64,000 nucleotides of DNA. Origin: Demequina aestuarii (GTDB taxonomy: Bacteria > Actinomycetota > Actinomycetes > Actinomycetales > Demequinaceae). Location of the stretch: assembly GCF_000975095.1 (NCBI RefSeq), contig NZ_BBRD01000001.1, positions 513,263 through 577,262 on the forward strand. The letters run 5' to 3'. The notes under the pieces were generated by a model. The model was not told where the DNA came from, searched no databases, and saw nothing but the letters and a program-made list of their open reading frames with translations. A program made the translations under genes and the position numbers. Below are positions 1 to 5,621 of the stretch, piece after piece (positions within the stretch are counted from its first letter, which is position 1; the number at the start of each line of letters is the position of its first letter).

Positions 1-331
1 TGAGCGAGACGTTCTCAGGGCGAGCGGTCCAGGACGTCAACGACTGACTGGGGTGAGAGGCGTAGTCGTTGACCAGCCACGTCTGGGAGTCGAGCAGGCT
101 GCCGGCGGGCCCGTCGAACTCCTGCGACCATACGAGGGTCTCGGGATCGGCGCGCTCCGTGCCTCGGAACGGCAGTGGGGCGGGGCGGGACGGGGAGGGT
201 GCCGGCGATGAGCTTGCTCGCTCGATCAGCCGCGGGGTGGCACTGCCCTCGACAGCGTCATTCGGCGGCCCGGCGCACCCCGCAAGAATGATCGCGGGGA
301 CCGCCGCCAATCGAAGGGCGCTGCGAGGCAT
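1..331 (-). CDS. GH16-like secreted lipoprotein, C-terminally cut by window edge
   Basis: Only the first 110 codons are inside the window; the gene runs off the left edge. The protein opens with a basic residue pair, a hydrophobic stretch and a lipobox ending LAGC (Cys at about residue 19), so it should be a diacylglyceryl-anchored lipoprotein. After a Ser/Pro-rich linker come the motifs LVWSQEFDGPAG and TSWTARPENVSL, which resemble the N-terminus of family 16 glycoside hydrolases (beta-glucanase fold). The catalytic ExDxxE region would lie outside the window. A -10 box, TATAGT on the minus strand (341-346), sits 9 bases before the ATG. The lipoprotein call is firm; GH16 is a similarity judgement from the first domain only. 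Confidence 0.65.
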   Translation of the reverse strand, partial: MPRSALRLAAVPAIILAGCAGPPNDAVEGSATPRLIERASSSPAPSPSRPAPLPFRGTERADPETLVWSQEFDGPAGSLLDSQTWLVNDYASHPSQSLTSWTARPENVSL

Positions 332-388
332 CACGCTCCGACTATAAGCGGGCCGGCCGGTTGACGGTAGGGCCGGCGAGACGGGGAT

Positions 389-417
389 TTGGTGGCTCGG
401 CAAGCGTCCGGTAGAGT
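389..417 (+). promoter_or_regulatory. Promoter of the initiator tRNA gene
   Basis: A -35 element TTGGTG (389-394), a 17-base spacer and a -10 element TAGAGT (412-417) end 13 bases before the mature 5' end of the tRNA at 431. This is the expected distance for a short trimmed leader. Confidence 0.5.
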
Positions 418-430
418 GAGTGATTGCCGA

Positions 431-504
431 CGCGGGGTGGAGCAGTTCGGTAGCTCGCCGGGCTCATAACCCGGAGGTCGCAGGTTCAAATCCTGTCCCC
501 GCTA
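431..504 (+). tRNA. Initiator tRNA-fMet (CAT anticodon)
   Basis: The 74 bases fold as a complete cloverleaf: acceptor 431-437 with 497-503, D arm 440-456, anticodon stem CCGGG/CCCGG with anticodon CAT at 465-467, T arm with TTCAAAT loop, discriminator A at 504. Two marks identify it as the initiator and not an elongator Met or tRNA-Ile2: the first base pair is a C-T (C1:U72) mismatch, and the anticodon stem ends in three G:C pairs next to the loop. CCA is not encoded. A strong terminator follows. Confidence 0.96.
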
Positions 505-514
505 CTACAGCGAA

Positions 515-546
515 CGAAAGCCCGGACCATCTGGTCCGGGCTTTCG
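515..546 (+). terminator. Rho-independent terminator after tRNA-fMet
   Basis: A perfect 15-bp inverted repeat (515-529 with 532-546) surrounds a 2-base loop, and the right arm ends in TTTCG. It begins 10 bases after the tRNA. Confidence 0.85.
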
Positions 547-598
547 TGCGTTCCCGGCGTGGGTGTGATGATGCCGCCCCTGCCCCTAGGCTGTCGCC

Positions 599-1939
599 GT
601 GACGCAGACCCGCCGGCTAGGACTCCTGGGAGCCACCGGAATCGGCGTCGGCTCGATGCTGGGCGCCGGAGTCTTCTCTGGCATGTGGGTGGACGTTCAC
701 GGTGCTGGCCCCTGGTATCTCGCGGCGATCGCGATCGCGGCACTCGTCGCGACCGCGAACGCGCTGTCGACCGCACAGCTCGCCGCCCGCCATCCCGTGG
801 CAGGCGGAGCCTACGCGTACGGGCGCGCCGAGCTCGGCGACTTCGCGGGTCGCCTCGCGGGCACCGCGTTCGTGGTCGGCAAGACGGCATCCGTGGGAGT
901 GGGCGCGGCGGTGCTGGGGACATACGTGCTCCCGGGCCACCCCCAGTCGGTCGCGACGGCCGCGATCGTGGTGTGCTGGGCGCTCAACGCGCGAGGAATC
1001 ACCCGCACCGCCGCCGGCGCGACCGCCATCGCGGTGGTGGTGAGCGCTGTGCTCGTGGTCCTGATCGTGCTCGGCGCCACCGCGGAGCAGTCGTTCGGAT
1101 GGTTCTCCTCCGCGCCTCTCGTCGCGAACCCGGCCGATGCCGGGGCGGGCCTTCCCGCCGTGCTCACCGGCGCATCGGCCGCCTTCTTCGCGTTCGCAGG
1201 ATATGCGCGCATCGCGACGCTGGGGGAGGAGGTCGTGAGCCCCGGGCGCACGATCCCGCGAGCGATCGGCCTGGCGCTCGCATGGGTCCTCGTGCTGTAC
1301 GTCGGGCTCGCGGTGGTGCTGAGCGATCTCTTCGATGACCGTGTGGCGGCGAGTTCCTCTGGTGTCGGCGATGACGCAGGCGTGGTGACGGCTGCGGCCG
1401 CGGAGCCCACTGCGGTGGCGGACGCGCCGATCGCCGTGCTCGCCAGCGCCGTCGGGATGCCGGTGGGGCTCGTGACGATCACGGCCGCGTTGGCGGTGGG
1501 CGGAGCGATGCTTGCCGTGATGGCGGGTGCGGGTCGCACGGCGATGGCGATGGCGCGGGAACGCGACCTCCCCCTGGCTCTCGCCCACCAGGGCGTCCAT
1601 GGTGCGCCGGTGCGAGCGGAGGCTGCGATCGCGGTCGGCGCGATCGCGCTGGTGTGGGCGCCAGGGATCGATCTGCTGCTCGTGTCGGTGGCGACCATCC
1701 TCACGTACTACGCCGTGGCGAACATCGCGGCGATGGCGCAGCGGAGGGCGCCCCGCACTGCCACGGTGAGGGTGCCGGTCGCAGTCTCGGGCGCCGGGCT
1801 GGTCGGTTCGCTCGTGCTCGGTGCAGTCGCGCTGGTGGGGTCCTCCGCGACCGTGTGGCCGGCGCTCGTCGTCGCACTCGTCGTCGTGGGGTGGCCGTGG
1901 GTGCTGCGCGCTCGCGGTCGCCGCAGCACGGGCGCCTAG
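599..1939 (+). CDS. APC-superfamily amino acid permease
   Basis: A 446-residue integral membrane protein expected to import or exchange amino acids across the cytoplasmic membrane. The glycine-rich first helix (GATGIGVGSMLGAGVF, residues 11-26) is the substrate-binding unwound helix typical of APC transporters. About twelve hydrophobic segments follow, with a loop of low hydrophobicity near residues 240-275. The GTG start at 599 is the only start just before the first helix. The gene is monocistronic: a terminator lies upstream and the convergent crcB gene ends 14 bases downstream. The substrate cannot be read from the sequence. Confidence 0.85.
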   Translation: MTQTRRLGLLGATGIGVGSMLGAGVFSGMWVDVHGAGPWYLAAIAIAALVATANALSTAQLAARHPVAGGAYAYGRAELGDFAGRLAGTAFVVGKTASVGVGAAVLGTYVLPGHPQSVATAAIVVCWALNARGITRTAAGATAIAVVVSAVLVVLIVLGATAEQSFGWFSSAPLVANPADAGAGLPAVLTGASAAFFAFAGYARIATLGEEVVSPGRTIPRAIGLALAWVLVLYVGLAVVLSDLFDDRVAASSSGVGDDAGVVTAAAAEPTAVADAPIAVLASAVGMPVGLVTITAALAVGGAMLAVMAGAGRTAMAMARERDLPLALAHQGVHGAPVRAEAAIAVGAIALVWAPGIDLLLVSVATILTYYAVANIAAMAQRRAPRTATVRVPVAVSGAGLVGSLVLGAVALVGSSATVWPALVVALVVVGWPWVLRARGRRSTGA

Positions 1940-1953
1940 CTGCCCCGCCCACG

Positions 1954-2325
1954 TCAGACCAGTGCCAGGCCCACGGTCCATCCGAGTGCCGCGGCCCCGA
2001 GGCCGGTGGCGAGCGTGGCACCCACGTACGCGGCCAGCGCACGCGTGCGCCCCTCGCGCCACAGGATCACCGCATCGACCGCGAGGGTGGAGAAGGTGCT
2101 GAGGCCCCCCGCGACGCCTCCGCCCAGCACGAGCAGCCAGCCCGCACCCACGCCGCCGTCCACGACGGTCGCGGCGACGCACCCCAGCAGCGCTGAGCCC
2201 GCGATGTTGGACACGATCGTGGGCCACGGGAACCTGCCGTGACGGTCGAGCCGACTGATGGCGTAGCGGAGCGTCGCGCCCGTCCCGCATCCGAGCACCG
2301 CGACGAGGAACAGCGTGGGCGTCAT
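1954..2325 (-). CDS. crcB: Fluoride channel subunit CrcB (second of a pair)
   Basis: A 123-residue, four-helix protein of the Fluc/CrcB fluoride exporter family. Family motifs are present in order: GATLRYAIS in helix 1, NIAGSALLG in helix 2, and GGLSTFSTLAVD, the broken helix carrying the Phe-box and central Na+ site. The ATG at 2325 overlaps the stop of the other crcB copy by four bases (ATGA), so the two are translationally coupled and probably made in equal amounts as an antiparallel heterodimer. No fluoride riboswitch is visible upstream of the operon. Confidence 0.93.
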   Translation of the reverse strand: MTPTLFLVAVLGCGTGATLRYAISRLDRHGRFPWPTIVSNIAGSALLGCVAATVVDGGVGAGWLLVLGGGVAGGLSTFSTLAVDAVILWREGRTRALAAYVGATLATGLGAAALGWTVGLALV

Positions 2326-2726
2326 GACGCGGCCTCCTCGCGACGCTCGTGAGCGAGCGCGATTCTGACGCCGACGAGCCAACCAGCCGCCGCGACGGCC
2401 ACGGAGGACACGAGGGTCGCGAGCAGCAGGGCCACCGCCAGCGGGGCTCCTGCCTCAGAGACCCACGGCAGCGCGGCGAGCGCCGAGAACGTCGTGAACG
2501 CTCCGAGCGCGCCGGTGCCCACGAGCGGCACCCACCAGCGTGCGCCCTGCACCAGCACCCAGGCCGCAAGAATGCCGAGGCCGAAGGCGCCGATGAGGTT
2601 GATCGCGACGATGTCGAGCGGGAGCCCAGCGCCGGTCGACGGCACCCATTCGTCGATGCCGAGCCGGAGGGCACCTCCGAGACAGCCGCCCACGAAGACC
2701 GCGAGAGGCGCGCGCGCCGACGTCAC
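2322..2726 (-). CDS. crcB: Fluoride channel subunit CrcB (first of a pair)
   Basis: A 134-residue Fluc/CrcB channel protein with GGALRLGID, NLIGAFGLG and TGALGAFTTFSAL, the conserved segments of the family. The GTG start at 2726 overlaps the stop of the upstream DUF2505 gene by four bases (GTGA), and its own stop overlaps the next crcB start. The two copies differ substantially, as expected for heterodimeric Fluc pairs in Gram-positive bacteria where each subunit has a fixed opposite topology. Confidence 0.93.
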   Translation of the reverse strand: MTSARAPLAVFVGGCLGGALRLGIDEWVPSTGAGLPLDIVAINLIGAFGLGILAAWVLVQGARWWVPLVGTGALGAFTTFSALAALPWVSEAGAPLAVALLLATLVSSVAVAAAGWLVGVRIALAHERREEAAS

Positions 2727-3217
2727 CGCCGCGCGAGCCACTCGTCCGCGACCGTGAGCTCCTCGCGCAGCGCCTTCACGACGGCGCTGGCCACCGCCTT
2801 CTCGATCATGGGCCCGACGAGCGGGATCCTGACGGACACCGTGCCATCGGCCGTGAAGCGCGTGTCGTCGCCGTCGGGGTCGAGTCGCAGCGACCCCGCA
2901 GCATGGCCGGGAGTGCCCACGATCTCCACCGCGAACGTGCCCGTGCGGGTGTCGCCGGTGGCGGGGTCCCACACCTCGGTGTAGCGCACATTCAGCTGCG
3001 ATCCGACGAACGAGCGGAACTCGGCCGGGATCGTGGAAGCGGGGACCGACTGGCGAACCGACACCGAGAATCCGGTCGCGGGGGTGCCGTCCACGATCGC
3101 GTCGGCGTGCGCGGCGCCAGCGGCGTCGCTGCGGGCGCTCGCGAATGCGGGATCGGCCAGGAGAGCGGAGATGTCGTCCGGGGTGGCGGCGAAAACGTGG
3201 GTGTGTGAGATGTCCAT
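2723..3217 (-). CDS. DUF2505 family protein (SRPBCC-like fold)
   Basis: A 164-residue soluble protein matching the DUF2505 family of actinobacteria by its overall pattern (N-terminal ISHTHVFAATPDDISALL, a central VPASTIPAEFRSFVG, and a C-terminal helix KALREEL). The family resembles START/SRPBCC ligand-binding domains, but no ligand is known. The ATG at 3217 is preceded by AAGGA, and a -10 like TACGCT on the minus strand (3241-3246) lies upstream. It is the first gene of a coupled three-gene unit with both crcB genes; a role in fluoride response is possible but unsupported beyond linkage. Confidence 0.75.
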   Translation of the reverse strand: MDISHTHVFAATPDDISALLADPAFASARSDAAGAAHADAIVDGTPATGFSVSVRQSVPASTIPAEFRSFVGSQLNVRYTEVWDPATGDTRTGTFAVEIVGTPGHAAGSLRLDPDGDDTRFTADGTVSVRIPLVGPMIEKAVASAVVKALREELTVADEWLARR

Positions 3218-3276
3218 GATGTTCCTTACGAGGTGGGATCAGCGTATCGCGCCTCCCATTGCCTAGGGTGGTCCCT

Positions 3277-4725
3277 GTGGCAGCACTTCGAGAGACAGCA
3301 GAACGATTCGGCCCATTGACGGATGCGGAGGCGGACAGGCTCGCGTTGCTCGCGGGGGACTGGCAGATCATCGCCGATCTGTCCTTCGCCGACCTCGTGA
3401 TGTGGCGTCAGGTGCCCGAGGGCTTCGTCGCGATCGCGCAGTGCCGGCCGTCCACGGGCCCGACCGTCCATCAGGACGACGTGGTCGGCACCAAGGCAGC
3501 TGCGGGGCGCGTCGCTCACCTCCAGCGCGCACTCGACGAGGGCGGCATCATCGCGTCTCGCGAGCCCCGTTGGGACGAGACATACGCGGTGCGTGAGGAC
3601 GCGTTGCCGGTGGTGATGAACGGGAAGGCCATCGCGGTCCTCACCCGTGAGGTGTCTCAGGCGGTGTCGCGCTCCTCGAGCCGTCTCGAGTTGAATTACA
3701 AGGGTGCTGCGGACGACCTTCTGCACATGATCACGCGGGGGGAGTTCCCGGTGCAGACGTCCGTGACGGGCCCCCGACGCGGCGCGCCGCGAGTGGGGGA
3801 CGGCGTCCTGAGGCTCGATGCCGCCGGGCACGTGACCTATGCGAGCCCCAATGCGCTGTCGTGCTTCCACCGCCTGGGCGTGACGGGCTCGCTCATGAAC
3901 CGCTCGCTCCCGCGCGTGACGAGCGAGGTCGTGCTCGACAAGGGACACATCGACGAGACCCTGGCGATGGTGGTGATGGGCCGTGCGGCGTGGCGCACGG
4001 ATCTCGAGGCGAACGGAGCCTGCCTGTCGCTACGGGCCATCCCCGTGACGGAGCAGGGGGAGCGCACCGGTGCGGTGCTGCTGTGCCGCGACGTCAGCGA
4101 ACTGCGCCGACGCGAGCGTGAACTCATCACCAAGGACGCGACTATCCGCGAGATCCACCACCGCGTCAAGAACAACCTGCAGACGGTCGCGGCGCTGCTG
4201 CGCCTGCAGTCACGCCGTGTCGAGGCGCCGGAGGCGAAGGAGGCGCTCGCCGAAGCAATGCGACGCGTGTCGACCATCGCGCTCGTCCACGAGACGCTGT
4301 CGGGCACGCTGGACGAGCTCGTGAACTTCGACGACCTGGCGCAGCGGTCGATGCGCATGGCTGCCGACGTCGCCTCGCCGGGCGTGCAGGTGAAGATCGT
4401 CCGCGATGGGGACTTCGGCCTGGTGCCGGCGCAGTTCGCATCGTCGCTCGCACTCGTCATCACGGAACTCGTCACCAACGCCGTCGAGCACGGGTTCGAG
4501 GGACGGGAGTTCGGCACGATCACGGTGGCGGCGGCGCGCGAGAACGATCGCCTTCACGTCTCGATCAAGGATGACGGCGTGGGTCTTGCGGGCGAGCCGT
4601 CGGGGCTCGGGTCACAGATCGTCCGCACGCTGATCGAGAACGAGCTGTCGGGCTCGATCACGTGGACGCGGCTCGACGGCGGTTCCGTCGTCGAGCTCGA
4701 CGCCCTGGTGGGCGACGAGCGCTGA
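3277..4725 (+). CDS. pdtaS: PdtaS-type cytoplasmic sensor histidine kinase
   Basis: A 482-residue kinase of the HisKA_2 class with no membrane segment. Order: N-terminal GAF-like H_kinase_N domain (about 1-140), PAS domain (about 165-275), HisKA_2 with IREIHHRVKNNLQ (His 294/295), and a C-terminal HATPase_c domain with NAVEHGFEG (N box) and DDGVGLAG. In mycobacteria PdtaS phosphorylates PdtaR, an antiterminator that binds RNA; no PdtaR is in this window. The pdtaS-whiB1 neighbourhood is conserved in actinobacteria. Start choice: TAGGGT (3264-3269) lies 7 bases before this GTG with no ribosome binding site, indicating a leaderless mRNA. A TTG at 3259 is in frame but lies before that -10 box. 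Confidence 0.88.
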   Translation: MAALRETAERFGPLTDAEADRLALLAGDWQIIADLSFADLVMWRQVPEGFVAIAQCRPSTGPTVHQDDVVGTKAAAGRVAHLQRALDEGGIIASREPRWDETYAVREDALPVVMNGKAIAVLTREVSQAVSRSSSRLELNYKGAADDLLHMITRGEFPVQTSVTGPRRGAPRVGDGVLRLDAAGHVTYASPNALSCFHRLGVTGSLMNRSLPRVTSEVVLDKGHIDETLAMVVMGRAAWRTDLEANGACLSLRAIPVTEQGERTGAVLLCRDVSELRRRERELITKDATIREIHHRVKNNLQTVAALLRLQSRRVEAPEAKEALAEAMRRVSTIALVHETLSGTLDELVNFDDLAQRSMRMAADVASPGVQVKIVRDGDFGLVPAQFASSLALVITELVTNAVEHGFEGREFGTITVAAARENDRLHVSIKDDGVGLAGEPSGLGSQIVRTLIENELSGSITWTRLDGGSVVELDALVGDER

Positions 4726-4781
4726 CGGCGAAAGGGCCGAGCCGCAGGGCCGCGAACGGCCCGACAGCGAGTGCTCTGCGG

Positions 4782-5036
4782 CTACTTGGCGGCGCGGCGC
4801 GCGCGAGCGGCGCGGCGCTTGAGGGAGCGGCGCTCGTCCTCGGACAGGCCACCCCAGACGCCGGAGTCCTGGTTGTGCTCCATCGCCCACTGCAGGCACA
4901 TGTCGCGCACCTCGCAGGTGTTGCAGACGGCCTTGGCCTTCTCGATCTGCACGAGTGCCGGCCCGGTGTTGCCGACGGGGAAGAACAGCTCGGGGTCGTC
5001 AACATCTAGACAGGCTGCATTGTTACGCCAATCCAT
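4782..5036 (-). CDS. whiB1: WhiB1-type iron-sulfur transcription factor
   Basis: An 84-residue WhiB-like protein. Four cysteines (9, 38, 41, 47; C...CxxCxxxxxC) would hold a [4Fe-4S] cluster, followed by the GVWGG turn (59-63) and a basic C-terminal tail (KRRAARARRAAK) that contacts DNA. The start MDWR and the segment ELFFPVGNTGPA are closest to mycobacterial WhiB1, an essential NO-responsive partner of the housekeeping sigma factor; the pdtaS neighbour agrees. The ATG has a strong AGGAGG six bases upstream, and a leader of up to about 165 bases separates it from the divergent gene. Confidence 0.93.
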   Translation of the reverse strand: MDWRNNAACLDVDDPELFFPVGNTGPALVQIEKAKAVCNTCEVRDMCLQWAMEHNQDSGVWGGLSEDERRSLKRRAARARRAAK

Positions 5037-5128
5037 GGTTCCTCCTGGGTTTGGAGGCGCAGCAAAGCCCTCAAGTGTGGTGGGGGGATGCCGCTGCCAT
5101 CGCGGAATTCACTGGTCCAAGGCTCTCA

Positions 5129-5138
5129 TTGTTAACAA
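5129..5138. promoter_or_regulatory. Palindromic AT-rich operator candidate between whiB1 and the 5202 gene
   Basis: TTGTTAACAA is a perfect 10-bp palindrome in an otherwise G+C-rich intergenic region shared by two divergent genes. Its position fits an operator, but no family consensus was matched with confidence. Confidence 0.3.
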
Positions 5139-5201
5139 CAGATGACAAGGGGGTATCGGTGTGTCGTGTTCCACAGTTCTTCACCCGTTACCGTGTCGTC
5201 C

Positions 5202-5621
5202 ATGAGCACAACGATCGGGAGGGCGCTGCCGTTGCGCCGCAGTGCTGCGGCGCTGGTGGGCTCGGAAGGTGTCGCCCTGGTCGCCGTCGCCGTCTGGATC
5301 GGAGCGAGTGCCGTGACGGGAGAGGATGCGACCGCGATGGCCGCGGCGATCGCCCTGATGGCGCTGGGAGCGGGCATCGCGTTGGTGTGGGCGAGCCGCT
5401 CGTTGTGGCGCGGTGCGGTGTGGCCGCGCGGGCTCGCCATCACGTGGCAGATGCTCCAGGCTGCGGCCGGCGTGACGGTGCTCGGGTGGTCCGCAGGCGC
5501 GGGCGTGGCGGTCATCGTGGTGGCGATCGTGGCGGCTGCCGCCCTGCTCGCCGATGCGAGGCGCGACATCCAGGCGATGAGCGCCGATGCGCCGGGTGAC
5601 CCGGGGTCTCACGCCGCCTGA
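5202..5621 (+). CDS. Small four-helix integral membrane protein, function unknown
   Basis: A 139-residue protein with four hydrophobic segments (about residues 14-35, 42-60, 72-90, 93-112) and a polar C-terminal tail. Mycobacteria carry an uncharacterised integral membrane protein beside whiB1, and this may be its counterpart; that is inferred from context. The ATG is chosen because TACCGT (5189-5194) precedes it by 7 bases and no ribosome binding site is present, the leaderless layout. The 3' end overlaps the convergent FtsK-like gene by 13 bases. Confidence 0.65.
   Translation: MSTTIGRALPLRRSAAALVGSEGVALVAVAVWIGASAVTGEDATAMAAAIALMALGAGIALVWASRSLWRGAVWPRGLAITWQMLQAAAGVTVLGWSAGAGVAVIVVAIVAAAALLADARRDIQAMSADAPGDPGSHAA

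Noticed and set aside
431..504. tRNA-associated integration site
   Set aside because: No duplicated 3' tRNA end and no integrase were seen; the downstream genes look native.
617..2674. Very long minus-strand open frame opposite the permease and crcB genes
   Set aside because: Composition is Arg/His/Gly-rich without domain pattern, and real genes with family motifs occupy the other frames. Long spurious frames are expected at this G+C content.
1954..3276. Fluoride riboswitch before crcB
   Set aside because: The leader before the DUF2505-crcB operon is only about 17 bases after the likely -10 box, too short for the riboswitch.
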